From: SABY01 sp964523795
Lineage (GTDB): Bacteria; Bacteroidota; Bacteroidia; Bacteroidales; 4484-276
DNA length: 64,000 bases
Direction: 5' to 3'
NCBI GenBank assembly: GCA_964523795.1
Contig: CAZGAO010000011.1
Coordinates: 1-64,000, forward strand
In this document: in pieces, positions 1 to 9,038 of the stretch
Layout: every line of letters starts with the position of its first letter
Position numbering within the stretch: position 1 is the stretch's first letter
Notes under the pieces: generated by a model
The model's input: only the letters and a program-made list of their open reading frames with translations
Database searches by the model: none
What the model was told of the DNA's origin: nothing
Translations under genes and position numbers: made by a program

Positions 1-15
1 GATACAAAAACCCTA

Positions 16-54
16 AAACGAAAATAGCCGCCGGTAAGTATCACGGGCGGCTAT
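16..54 (-). terminator. Terminator of the endonuclease I gene
   Basis: A 9-bp inverted repeat (ATAGCCGCC at 24-32 with GGCGGCTAT at 46-54) lies just downstream of the minus-strand nuclease stop codon. On the minus strand it is followed by a T-rich run (complement of 16-24), the form of an intrinsic terminator. Confidence 0.65.
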
Positions 55-74
55 TAGTAATTTTGGAAAGTTAA

Positions 75-2261
75 TTATTCGATAATTAGCTTCCTGAATG
101 TTGAGGCGTTTTCCTGGCTCAGCTTTATCATGTAAAAGCCTTTCGCTAGTTCACTTACATCAAAAACATATTGATTTGTACCTGACTTAAGCATCAGGTT
201 TTCTATCATTATTTCCTTTCCTGCAACATCCAAAATTGAAAAAGTCAAAACATCATTTTGTGCTGCTTCAATGCTAATATTTAATTGTTCAACTGCAGGA
301 TTTGGGAAAACAGCAATTTCACCGATTCCTTTTATCTCGGCAATTCCGGTGCTTTCGTAATAGAATTCAGTTTCCACGTTTTCCATTTTATTTCCAGCCA
401 GGTCTTCTACGTTGTTGATGGTGAGCACATAGTTAGCCGTGGCCATCTTAGATACCGTTAAAAACACCACGTTGTTAAGGAAGCTGTGCATGGCCACGCT
501 TTGCACGCTTACATCGTTGGTAAGCGAATAATTAGCAGTATCGGTGGCTGTAGTTTCGTTTACATCCTCCGAGTAGGTAATTTTAATCCGATTGTCGTCC
601 AAGGGGTCGAGTGCGTTAACTTCGGGAGCAAAAATATCCGTGCCATCCACGACATCACTTTCGAGGCGGATCTCAATTTTCCATTCATCAAAATCAAAAT
701 TCAGCGGGCCGGTAACATTGTAGCTCTCGCCCAGCACGGGTTCATATTCAAAAATAGATGTGTTGTGTACCAGCATGTCGCCGCTGCCATCATCTACCTT
801 CCACATAAAAAAGTTGGCCTGGTATTCGTCGTCGGTGCATATTGCATTCACCACCCTAACCAAAACCGATTCGTAGGCTTCACTGCCTTGTCCTGTATTG
901 ATAATGGCCGGAGTAGGCAGAGTTTTATTGGATGAGATAAGATAATAACCGTCCACTTCTTTCAATTCGGTTTTGGTGTAATATTCTTCAATTAAGCCGG
1001 TAACAATGATGCTGTCGCCGATGCTGGGGTTGCGACCCGGATCGTAAATAAACAGACCATTCCAGGCACCGCTGCCATCTTGTATAAAATAGGTTTCGCC
1101 AAAGTTAGCAGTAACCACGCCGGAAGTACTTACTACCTGGCCTGCAAAAGGCGAATCGTTGGTTTGTCCCTGGATATCGTAGATGCTCGTGAGCGTTCCG
1201 CTAAAAACGGGAGCTACGTAATAGTTGTATATAATCGACGATACAGTTCCATTGGCATCGGTGGCCTCGATGCGGTAATAAATGGTGGTACCACCGCTCC
1301 ATCCGGGGATGGTAACCTGATAGTTGTCGCCACCCATATTTTCCATCACCATCATAGCTGCAATATTGTTATAGTTTTGTCCCCAATACAATTTCACATC
1401 GCTGACTGCCCCGGCACTTGAGCTAATATTTGCCATCACAGTTACAAATTCTTCGTTCACAGGCATAGCTGGTGATGTTTCAAAATCGGCAAAAGAAATG
1501 GATGGTGCTGCCATGGCAGCCCAAATCAGGTTTGCAAACTCCGGATTATCGATAAAGGGATTCCGGTTTTTTTGCCACGAAAAGATTACATTGTTGCGAT
1601 TGCGTTCAAAATCGTCGGGCGGATCCTGCATGTTCCATTCCAGCAAGGTGCTAAGGCGGCCATGCTCGGGTAGGGGATAGGTGTTGATTTCGTCAACTAC
1701 CGTAAGATCGATTTCGCCGTTGGTGCCTTCGTAGCGGGTGTCCATATAAAAAATGATGCGTGCAATATCGCCTTTAACTTCATCGCGGGGCTCCCAGGTT
1801 TCGGAGGTGTAGTAGCATCCGGTAGCCTCAGGATGCTGGGTTCCGCCATTGTCGAAATCCAGATTGCTCTTGTCGGTATTCACCGATTTGTCGGCGGGTT
1901 TCAGGTTATGTACGTCGCCGTACATGGGAGGCATATCGGCAAAATTGCCATGGCTTTTTGCCCATACGTGTTCACGGTTTATCTGATCGTTTCCATTGCC
2001 ATAGTCGTTGTTGGCCTGCGAGCGGCCGGTGTAAACCAAAATTACGTTATCTGGATTGTTGGGATCGGCATCCGAAAATTTCATAATGGTTTTGGCGGCA
2101 AAGTATGAGTAGCCCACGTGGTCGTTGATTATTTCGTGGAGTGCCGCTTTGAGTTCTTCGCCCGATTTGCCTTCGCTTCCGTTGTAGTAGCCGGTAGGTT
2201 GGGCAAAAGTACCCATCGAAAACAGAGCAATTATTAAAAATGAAATAGTAATTCGCATCAT
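75..2261 (-). CDS. Secreted endonuclease I-family nuclease with OB-fold and T9SS sorting domain
   Basis: This 728-residue protein is probably an extracellular nuclease that degrades DNA or RNA for nutrition. It has a signal peptide (about residues 1-20). An endonuclease I-type catalytic domain follows (about 30-245) with the family's REHVW motif at 96-100 and DVHNLKP at 116-122; these hold the expected catalytic His and metal-binding Asn. A middle section (about 355-480) resembles the OB-fold module of secreted Bacteroidota nucleases. A beta-sandwich follows, then a C-terminal T9SS type A sorting domain (about 655-728, FPNPAVEQLNI, ending KLIIE). T9SS cargo is exported through the outer membrane and the domain is normally cleaved off. 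It is the last gene of a minus-strand run and has its own terminator. Substrate preference cannot be read from sequence. Confidence 0.9.
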   Translation of the reverse strand: MMRITISFLIIALFSMGTFAQPTGYYNGSEGKSGEELKAALHEIINDHVGYSYFAAKTIMKFSDADPNNPDNVILVYTGRSQANNDYGNGNDQINREHVWAKSHGNFADMPPMYGDVHNLKPADKSVNTDKSNLDFDNGGTQHPEATGCYYTSETWEPRDEVKGDIARIIFYMDTRYEGTNGEIDLTVVDEINTYPLPEHGRLSTLLEWNMQDPPDDFERNRNNVIFSWQKNRNPFIDNPEFANLIWAAMAAPSISFADFETSPAMPVNEEFVTVMANISSSAGAVSDVKLYWGQNYNNIAAMMVMENMGGDNYQVTIPGWSGGTTIYYRIEATDANGTVSSIIYNYYVAPVFSGTLTSIYDIQGQTNDSPFAGQVVSTSGVVTANFGETYFIQDGSGAWNGLFIYDPGRNPSIGDSIIVTGLIEEYYTKTELKEVDGYYLISSNKTLPTPAIINTGQGSEAYESVLVRVVNAICTDDEYQANFFMWKVDDGSGDMLVHNTSIFEYEPVLGESYNVTGPLNFDFDEWKIEIRLESDVVDGTDIFAPEVNALDPLDDNRIKITYSEDVNETTATDTANYSLTNDVSVQSVAMHSFLNNVVFLTVSKMATANYVLTINNVEDLAGNKMENVETEFYYESTGIAEIKGIGEIAVFPNPAVEQLNISIEAAQNDVLTFSILDVAGKEIMIENLMLKSGTNQYVFDVSELAKGFYMIKLSQENASTFRKLIIE

Positions 2262-2290
2262 TGAGGTTTTATTAAATGTGATTATAATGG

Positions 2291-5044
2291 CTAAAATGTT
2301 AATTGTAAAGAAATATTAAAACGCCGTCCCAGGCCAAAAAATACGGCTGCTGATTTGGCATCAAAATTATTGTAGCTCTGTCCCACATATTTATCGTTGT
2401 TATCGGCATCAGAGATGTATTTTTCGTCAAGAAGGTTAAGAATGCTTCCTCGGATGTCGAATTTTACACCTCTATAAAGAAAGCCATATCCGGCGTGAAA
2501 ATCAACCATATAGTAATTTGGGATTTTCCAGGATTGTTTAGGATCACCATTTTCTTCAAATGAATTGGGGAAACGTTCGGGATCAAGATCCAGTGGGTCG
2601 AATTGAGCGTAGTGCTTGCCAAAATAGGTAAGGGCACTTTTTACGTATAAGTCGTTGATGATTTCCCAGCGCAGGCTATGGCGTGTTTGCACCTGTGCTG
2701 CATCGCCCACAAAAATATTTTTCGCATCGAAATACCTTACTTCTTTCAGGTTTTGAAAATCGTCATAAATACGTGCAGAATCTGCGGATGTCCATTTCCA
2801 ATCACCCACCGAAAGCAGCCCTTCGTAGGACAGATTGTCCAGAATTTTGTAGGCAAACTCAAGTTCTACGCCCTTGTGCAGTGCATTCATTCCATTGATA
2901 TTTACACTGTACGGTTCATCATCGATCATTATTGAGGCCGGGTAATCAGCCGGTTTGTTTTCCCAAATTGTGTAATAGGCATTCAAATTTAAGGTCATCC
3001 GGCTGGTATAGAAGCTATAACCCACTTCAATGGCTTTCACGATTTCATTTTCAATGTCTCTAAAAAGTTTGTTATCGTAGTCGAAAACATTGTTGAAACG
3101 GGGGGCTTTGGATAAGTAGCCCATATTAACAAAGGCATTCATATTATCGTTGATATTATAATTAACGCCCCCTTTAACGGTTCCGCCCAGTATCCATTCC
3201 CAATCGGATTCCAGGTATTTTAATCCTTCCGAATTCCGGTCGTAGGTTTGTCCCTGGTATTCGATTACGGTGCTGTAGCCAATGCGCAGGGTAGTATCTG
3301 CCAGTTCGAGTGCCTTGGGCTTATAGTAGTCGATGCGTTTGTAGCCGCTGTATGAGGTAGTGAGGTTGATAAAGGCTGTGATTTTCTCCTTTTTATATTC
3401 GAGTTGGCCAAACAATCCGCCCCATCGCACCAGCCCGTCATTGTTGTAACCAATGCGGTCGCCCACTTTATTTTGCTTGTCAGGGTCAACGTTTGCATTG
3501 GTTTCGGTAGGCCTGGTCAGGTAGTAGTTGCCACCGAGCAGGTCGTATATTTCGCGATAGTGTTCGCCTTTGTAGCTTCGTAAGTCAATACCACCTGAGA
3601 GAGTGAAGTTTTCGTTTATTTCGTAATTAAATGTTGAAAGCAAGCCATACCAAAAGTGATTGTTGATGGCTGAACGCAAAATACCCTGTGACACCTTATC
3701 GGGGTTAAAGTTTCCGGAGTAATTGGCATCGTACAAAGTCTGGAAATCGATTTGCCCTTCCGAGGTAATCGAGGTACTGTTTTGCAGGCCTGTTCCTCCG
3801 CCGTTACCTATCGAAAGATAAGCAATGTTAGAAATATAAAGCCTGTCGCTCACATTCCAAAAATCGCTAAGGCTAAACATGGGTTTATGGTAATAATTCT
3901 CTTTTTCGGATAGTTTGTCATTGCCATTACTTATTTTTTCACCCTGGCCATCCAGACTGTACCTGTCAATATAGCCCCAGTTAGGATTAAATTTAAGACC
4001 CAGGTTTAAGGGTTTCGATAAAAATTCATTTGTGCTTATACCCTGATCTCTGGCATAAGTAGTATCGAATTCAGCAATTGACTTTTTGTACGAACGTTGC
4101 CCGTGTTTTTGTGGAGCGCCCATGGCTTTCAAGCTCAGGCGATGCTTGCCCAGGTCTTTGTCAATTCGCACATAATAAAACCAACCCTCGGTCCAGGTCA
4201 TGTCCACCCATCCGTTTCCTCGTTTGTACGAACCTGCGGCAGTAATACCCCAGCCCCCTTTTAATCGACCCGAGGTGTAACCCAGCGAAGTACGCAAAAA
4301 GCCATTGTCGCCCACTTCCTGTTTTACCTTTAGGCTTTTTTTGGCACCAATGCCCTTGGTTTGCAAATTGATGGTGCCGCCCACAGAGGGGATGGCCAGT
4401 TTTGAAGCCCCCAGACCACGCTGCACTTGTGTGCTTTGCATCACCACGTCCAGGCCAAACCAGTTGCTCCAATACACCCAGCCGTTTTCCATATCGTTTA
4501 CCGGAATGCCATCGAGCATTACCGCTACGTTACGCTGGTTAAAGCCCCGGATATTGATGCGCGAATCGCCATCACCACCACCTTGCGCTGTGGCATACAC
4601 ACCGGGTGTGGAATTTAAAATCAGTGGAATATCCTGTGAAGCAAGTTCTTCTTGCAGGGTTTTGGGTGTAATGGCGGAAAAGGCAACTGGTGTTTCGCGT
4701 GCCTTAGCCATATCGCCCACCACCTCTACTGCTGTAAGTGTTACATAATCCAACTCAAAATCCAGGGTAGTTTTTGATTTATCAATGATTACTGTTTTTT
4801 CGATGGGCTTAAAACCCACATAAGAAATAGTTATAGGATATTCGTCATAAGCCAGCTCCAGCTCGTAGTAGCCGTCAATATCCGTAACTGTACCCTGTCC
4901 GGGAGCATAAGTAATATTTGCACCAATGAGTGTTTCGCCGGTTTGGGCATCAGTAATTACTCCGCTAAGCAGGCCTTTTTGAGCAATCAGCGTAAATGAA
5001 CTCAAAAATAAGAAAACGAAAACTGTAAATACCCTTTGTTTCAT
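2291..5044 (-). CDS. TonB-dependent outer-membrane receptor
   Basis: This 917-residue outer-membrane receptor imports a ligand using TonB energy. A signal peptide (about 1-21) is followed by a carboxypeptidase-like regulatory beta-sandwich (about 22-105, GVITDAQTGETLIGANI), typical of Bacteroidota receptors. A plug domain (about 115-230) contains INIRGFNQRNVAVMLDGIPV. The rest is a beta-barrel with many aromatic strands ending in LQLTF. No SusD partner is adjacent, so it is not an obvious polysaccharide locus; the neighbours are a secreted nuclease and lamin-tail proteins. The gap to the nuclease gene is 29 bp, so the two may be cotranscribed. The ligand is unknown; iron chelates, vitamins or nuclease products are possible. 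Confidence 0.92.
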   Translation of the reverse strand: MKQRVFTVFVFLFLSSFTLIAQKGLLSGVITDAQTGETLIGANITYAPGQGTVTDIDGYYELELAYDEYPITISYVGFKPIEKTVIIDKSKTTLDFELDYVTLTAVEVVGDMAKARETPVAFSAITPKTLQEELASQDIPLILNSTPGVYATAQGGGDGDSRINIRGFNQRNVAVMLDGIPVNDMENGWVYWSNWFGLDVVMQSTQVQRGLGASKLAIPSVGGTINLQTKGIGAKKSLKVKQEVGDNGFLRTSLGYTSGRLKGGWGITAAGSYKRGNGWVDMTWTEGWFYYVRIDKDLGKHRLSLKAMGAPQKHGQRSYKKSIAEFDTTYARDQGISTNEFLSKPLNLGLKFNPNWGYIDRYSLDGQGEKISNGNDKLSEKENYYHKPMFSLSDFWNVSDRLYISNIAYLSIGNGGGTGLQNSTSITSEGQIDFQTLYDANYSGNFNPDKVSQGILRSAINNHFWYGLLSTFNYEINENFTLSGGIDLRSYKGEHYREIYDLLGGNYYLTRPTETNANVDPDKQNKVGDRIGYNNDGLVRWGGLFGQLEYKKEKITAFINLTTSYSGYKRIDYYKPKALELADTTLRIGYSTVIEYQGQTYDRNSEGLKYLESDWEWILGGTVKGGVNYNINDNMNAFVNMGYLSKAPRFNNVFDYDNKLFRDIENEIVKAIEVGYSFYTSRMTLNLNAYYTIWENKPADYPASIMIDDEPYSVNINGMNALHKGVELEFAYKILDNLSYEGLLSVGDWKWTSADSARIYDDFQNLKEVRYFDAKNIFVGDAAQVQTRHSLRWEIINDLYVKSALTYFGKHYAQFDPLDLDPERFPNSFEENGDPKQSWKIPNYYMVDFHAGYGFLYRGVKFDIRGSILNLLDEKYISDADNNDKYVGQSYNNFDAKSAAVFFGLGRRFNISLQLTF

Positions 5045-5082
5045 GATGGTTTGTTTTCAGTTAAAAAAGCAAAATGGACAGA

Positions 5083-5137
5083 AAAAAAAGCACCCCGCCG
5101 AAAGTTGAATTTCGTGCCCGGGGTGCTTTACTTTTTT
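5083..5137 (-). terminator. Intrinsic terminator after the first lamin-tail gene
   Basis: A 9-bp inverted repeat (AGCACCCCG at 5089-5097 with CGGGGTGCT at 5119-5127) is followed on the minus strand by eight Ts. It separates the lamin-tail gene upstream from the TonB receptor gene. The plus strand also has a T-rich run, so it may work both ways. Confidence 0.85.
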
Positions 5138-5145
5138 GGTAAAAA

Positions 5146-6126
5146 TTATTGTTTTAGAATTTTCTTTACAAAGTTGTTTTGGTTTTCAAAACTCACTTTT
5201 ACAAAGTAAACACCGGTTTTTAGTTCGCTTGCGGCAATTGTTGATTGCAATACGCCATCAAAGTTTTGATGAATTACCGTTTGTCCCATCGTGTTGTAAA
5301 CCGTAACGCTTTGGATTTTTTCGAGGGCATCGATATGCAGTGTTTCGCCGGTAACTGGGTTAGGATAAAAACTAATATCAACGCCTTCTTCCAGTTCTTC
5401 TACGGCCAGTGTGTTGCATTCGCAGTCGTGCGAGCCTAAGTTGTCAAAGGAATTTTCGGGGATTGAATCCCACTGGATGGAAACGTTAAACACGTCAGGA
5501 TTTTCTGTTACCCCTTCTTTAACCGCGTACTTGCGAATCAGTGTGTGATCTTGTGTCCATGATAACCAGAACAAGGGTCCAACAATGTAATCCTCGATGG
5601 TGTATTCGGTGGGAACACCGCCACTGTTGTAGCTGATAGTAGTATCTGTAAAAGCACACCAGCCTTTTACAGGATCAGGATTTCCAACACGAGCCACAAT
5701 GTCAAGAATTTCGTCGCCACCAAATGTTTCAAGGGTCATGGCATCGTTTCCATTAAAATACATGGCTTTGTTAACATCATACACCGGGCACAAAAAAGTA
5801 TCAGCCTTTGCTTGTAGCGCAAGGTCAACAGGTTGTTCAAGCTCGGTTCCGTTGGGGTCTCTTTTATCGAGTACCACCACATACACATCTTTGGAGGCAA
5901 TGGTTCCACCCAGTTGAATGGCGTTGGGTGTTGTGCCGCCGTTAGAATATCTTACCACCTGATATCCGCTTAAATCGATGGCATTGTCGGTGGGATTGTA
6001 AATCTCGAGTGCTTTGTTGTTACCCGAACCTTCTACATATTCCGAAATGAATAGGTGACTGCAGATCTGGCCATACATAATACCAGATAAGAGAATAGCA
6101 ATTGTAAATAGTAGTGTTTTCTTCAT
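5146..6126 (-). CDS. Lamin-tail domain protein with T9SS sorting domain
   Basis: This 326-residue secreted protein has a signal peptide (1-19) and a lamin-tail (LTD) domain at about 22-130, with the typical LFISEYVEGSGNNKALEIYN start and a DLSGYQVVRY strand. A short linker and a T9SS type A sorting domain follow (about 250-326, FYPNPVTGETLHI). LTD domains occur in many secreted Bacteroidota nucleases and surface proteins, but no catalytic domain is visible here. Its first about 220 residues closely match the next gene upstream, so the two are tandem paralogues. Export and surface display are well supported; the molecular function is unknown. Confidence 0.85.
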   Translation of the reverse strand: MKKTLLFTIAILLSGIMYGQICSHLFISEYVEGSGNNKALEIYNPTDNAIDLSGYQVVRYSNGGTTPNAIQLGGTIASKDVYVVVLDKRDPNGTELEQPVDLALQAKADTFLCPVYDVNKAMYFNGNDAMTLETFGGDEILDIVARVGNPDPVKGWCAFTDTTISYNSGGVPTEYTIEDYIVGPLFWLSWTQDHTLIRKYAVKEGVTENPDVFNVSIQWDSIPENSFDNLGSHDCECNTLAVEELEEGVDISFYPNPVTGETLHIDALEKIQSVTVYNTMGQTVIHQNFDGVLQSTIAASELKTGVYFVKVSFENQNNFVKKILKQ

Positions 6127-6289
6127 AATAGTAAATTTTTAAATATTTGACATTGGGGACAAAAGTAGTATTTTGATGTTAAAATTAGTGAAAAAAAATA
6201 GGTTTATTTTGGATATTTCATTTTTATTTCGTTAAAAACCTGCGCCCCTTCGATGGACTTGTACTTACCGCTTTTTGAATCGGATACTC

Positions 6290-6373
6290 TTTGTGAAACT
6301 TTGAGTCTTGGGGTCTTTGTGGCAATGCTGTAATATTTAGCCACGAAGACACCAAGACTCAAAGAAACACAAA
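6290..6373. repeat. Large imperfect palindrome, family F, copy 1
   Basis: The 309-bp gap between the two lamin-tail genes holds a long imperfect palindrome. The left arm at 6290-6323 (TTTGAGTCTTGGGGTC) pairs with a right arm at 6340-6373 (GACACCAAGACTCAAAG). A second copy with the same sequence core lies at 32271-32350 downstream of galE. Two related copies in unrelated contexts point to a dispersed non-coding repeat rather than a gene-specific terminator. I see nothing else in this gap. Confidence 0.8.
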
Positions 6374-6435
6374 GAAAAAAAAGAATTTGTCAAAGATTAT
6401 CACAAAAATAGTGTTTTTAATAATATCCCGGATAT

Positions 6436-8430
6436 CTATCTGGCCAGCAAAATTTTTCCAGAGAACAAAGTGTTGCCCTTTCTTAAAGTTAAAACATACA
6501 CTGCCGGCGGAAATCTTGTTAGAGAAATCTTAAAACTTGATTGAACCAGATACGAGCTAAACAGCGTTTCGCCAAACAAATTATAAATTCCAACGTGCAT
6601 GTCCGATGGTTGGGAGCTAAACGAAAGATTCAATGATTGCTCACTTTGATCTACCCAATAAATAAATTGATTTTGATCGATCTCGCCAATAAATGAGCTT
6701 CCGGTACAGGTAATCAAATCCTCTTTTACCAAAGTATCAATACATCCGCTTAATTTGCTTATTGCGATTAATGAAACAGAATACAATCCGTTTTTCGTGT
6801 AGGTATAATTGGGCTGTACGAGCGTGGATGAATCTCCGTTTCCGAAATGCCACACGAAGTTGTAATTATTCTGGTCAGGTGTTAGATTGTCAAACTGGAC
6901 GTTAAACGGATCAGCAGTAAACTGCGTTGGGAAGGCGGTAAAAGCCAAATTGTAATCCTGGTCATCAACATGGATTATATATTCCTGGGTGGTAACACAT
7001 CCTTCGTTATCTGTTATTGCTATTTCAATTTCGGTACTTTCTGTTGACGAAAATATGGGTGTTGCGGATGTAGCATTATCAAAAACATAATCGGGTTCCC
7101 ACTGGAATACATAAGGTGCAAATCCTCCACTTATTTCAGGCTCTAACATTACGGACTCTCCTGGACATAAAATAAAATCCACATCCAAATCAATAGAAAT
7201 TGAATTGTTACTCTTGGTAATGTGCAATGCTTCCGAAAATTCACTTTCGCCACATTCATTTAGGTTTTTAACTTTCAAGAATGCCTCACCGGCAAAAGAT
7301 GCGTTCCACGAAATTGTACACAGGCTATCCACCATTGTTAATGTTCCTGAGCTTGATGGGGTCAAATCCCAAATGCCACTGAGGGTATTGCTATAATATT
7401 CGGAGCTGCCTTGGTTGTAGCAAACAAATTCATCACCTGTTGGGATAGCAGGGATCGAAGGCAGTGGAATAATCTGGATGTAATCCTCTTTGGTAATAAT
7501 TAGCGAATCCGAGCCATAATATGTTTTCAGGCTTACATCGAAATATCCTGGTTCCTGGTACAAAACTACCGGGTTTAAGTCATAAGATACCTCAGGAGTG
7601 CCACCCGGCAAAAGCCAAACTATCGAATCGAAAACGAAGCCGTAATCGATAATGTAAAACGAAATATTTTCGTGCTGACATTGGCTTGTGGTATCTGATG
7701 TAAAATCAGTACTTAAACCACAATCACAATTATGAAAACCTAAATTTCCAAACGAATCACTGGGTATTGAATCCCACTCTACCGCTACATTAAAAACGCC
7801 GGGGTTGTTTACTACACCATTTAACACCGTGTTTTTGCGAATTAATGTATTATTTTGTGTCCATGACATCCAGAATAATGGCCCCACAATGTAATCGACG
7901 ATGGTATATTGGGTAGGGATACCACCAACATTATAAATTATGGTAGTATCCGTAACATCCGTCCAGCCGTATTCAGGATCAGGATTTCCAACGCGGCAAA
8001 TAATGTCGAGGATTTCGATGCCACCCAACTTTTCGAGCGTTACTGCATCGTTGCCATTGAAATACATCATTTTATTAATATCATACACCGGACATAAAAA
8101 AGTATCAGCCTTGGCTTGCAGCTCAAGATCGACGGGTGTTTCCTGTCCTGTGCCATTTGGGTCGCGTTTGTCGAGCACGGCAACCCAGGTGTCTTTGGGC
8201 TGAATGGTGCCACCCAGTTGTACGGCATTGGGTGTAACGCCGCCGTTGCCATAACGTACTAACTGATAATCCGAAAGGTCGATGGGCTGATCGGTTGGAT
8301 TGTATATCTCGATGGCTTTGTTGTTACCAGAGCCTTCAACATACTCCGAGATAAAAAGTTTGGAGCATGGCTGCGCAAAGACTATTGCTGATAAAGCAAC
8401 CAGAAAAGTGAAGAGTAATGATTTTTTCAT
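6436..8430 (-). CDS. Lamin-tail and PKD domain protein with T9SS sorting domain
   Basis: This 664-residue secreted protein starts with a signal peptide (1-19) and a lamin-tail domain (about 20-140) nearly identical in layout to the downstream paralogue. After a CDC motif near residue 235 it carries additional Ig/PKD-like beta-sandwich modules, including one with the PKD hallmark FVWHFGNGDSS at about residue 545. It ends with a T9SS-type C-terminal domain (VGIYNLFGETLFSSYL through KILLAR). The shared N-terminal half and diverged C-terminal half suggest duplication followed by domain gain or loss. No catalytic motif is visible; a surface adhesin or structural role is an inference. Confidence 0.8.
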   Translation of the reverse strand: MKKSLLFTFLVALSAIVFAQPCSKLFISEYVEGSGNNKAIEIYNPTDQPIDLSDYQLVRYGNGGVTPNAVQLGGTIQPKDTWVAVLDKRDPNGTGQETPVDLELQAKADTFLCPVYDINKMMYFNGNDAVTLEKLGGIEILDIICRVGNPDPEYGWTDVTDTTIIYNVGGIPTQYTIVDYIVGPLFWMSWTQNNTLIRKNTVLNGVVNNPGVFNVAVEWDSIPSDSFGNLGFHNCDCGLSTDFTSDTTSQCQHENISFYIIDYGFVFDSIVWLLPGGTPEVSYDLNPVVLYQEPGYFDVSLKTYYGSDSLIITKEDYIQIIPLPSIPAIPTGDEFVCYNQGSSEYYSNTLSGIWDLTPSSSGTLTMVDSLCTISWNASFAGEAFLKVKNLNECGESEFSEALHITKSNNSISIDLDVDFILCPGESVMLEPEISGGFAPYVFQWEPDYVFDNATSATPIFSSTESTEIEIAITDNEGCVTTQEYIIHVDDQDYNLAFTAFPTQFTADPFNVQFDNLTPDQNNYNFVWHFGNGDSSTLVQPNYTYTKNGLYSVSLIAISKLSGCIDTLVKEDLITCTGSSFIGEIDQNQFIYWVDQSEQSLNLSFSSQPSDMHVGIYNLFGETLFSSYLVQSSFKISLTRFPPAVYVLTLRKGNTLFSGKILLAR

Positions 8431-8507
8431 AACGAATAATTTTTAGATTTAACTTGAAACAAAATTAGAAAAATTGATGCTAAAACTAGTAAAAAAAATA
8501 AATTTTG

Positions 8508-8515
8508 TATTTTTG
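8508..8515 (+). promoter_or_regulatory. -7 promoter box of the SpoIIAA-like gene
   Basis: TATTTTTG at 8508-8515 matches the Bacteroidota -7 consensus TANNTTTG and sits 27 bp before the ATG at 8543, which supports that start over the upstream in-frame ATG at 8474. Confidence 0.5.
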
Positions 8516-8542
8516 AGCTATCAAAATTTAAAACATGATATT

Positions 8543-8830
8543 ATGATAAAACTAATCGAACAAACCAAAACACACACCATCGCCTTCGAGATTATCGGAA
8601 GCTACACCCGCGATGACGAGCACAGCCTTGAAAAACTCTTCGAGCAACGCCTCGACCTGGGCATGTCAAAAGTAAACATGCTGGTAAAAATCAGCGAGCT
8701 TCACATTATGAAGAGTAGTTTTAAAGCGATTTGGCAGGATGGGATTTATGCGCTGAAACACCTGAAATATTGTGGACGTATTGCCGTGGTGGGCGATAGC
8801 AAGATGGAGGATCTGAATACTGACGACTGA
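8543..8830 (+). pseudogene. SpoIIAA-like (STAS-fold) gene, 3'-truncated
   Basis: The 95-residue product begins MIKLIEQTKT and matches the SpoIIAA-like family of small STAS-fold proteins, including the strand KYCGRIAVVGDSKMED. Family members run about 120 residues and continue for another 25-30 after this motif. Here the frame instead enters the repeat text GACTGACGACTG and stops at once. The ATG at 8543 is chosen because family similarity begins there and a promoter box lies just upstream. The truncated product may be non-functional. The function of intact homologues is poorly defined; membrane association is suggested for some. Confidence 0.7.
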
Positions 8831-8955
8831 CGACTGCCTATGCCGAGCTTCGCTCGTGCATCCTCGAAAAATTACGAAAATTGTTAATTTTCTATTTTTC
8901 GGGACTGAAGACTGAATACTGCGAACTGAGGACTGCGAACTGAATACTCACCCCA
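8820..8955. repeat. Dispersed hairpin (family D, copy 1) flanked by ACTG-type short repeats
   Basis: A 39-nt imperfect palindrome at 8864-8902 (starts TCGAAAAATTACG, ends CTATTTTTCGG) recurs at 18561-18599 with two differences. On both sides are degenerate short units such as GACTGACGACTG and GAACTGAGGACTGCG. The same architecture, a CGAAAAA hairpin inside CAGT/ACTG-type units, occurs at 18470-18620 and 54180-54330. The unit abuts the truncated SpoIIAA-like gene. Confidence 0.85.
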
Positions 8956-9038
8956 AAATCTGCTAAGCCTTGCAATTTTTTATCCCATGTTGGGTTAATC
9001 TGCCTTTATATATTTTATTATCACAATCCTGGATTTCG

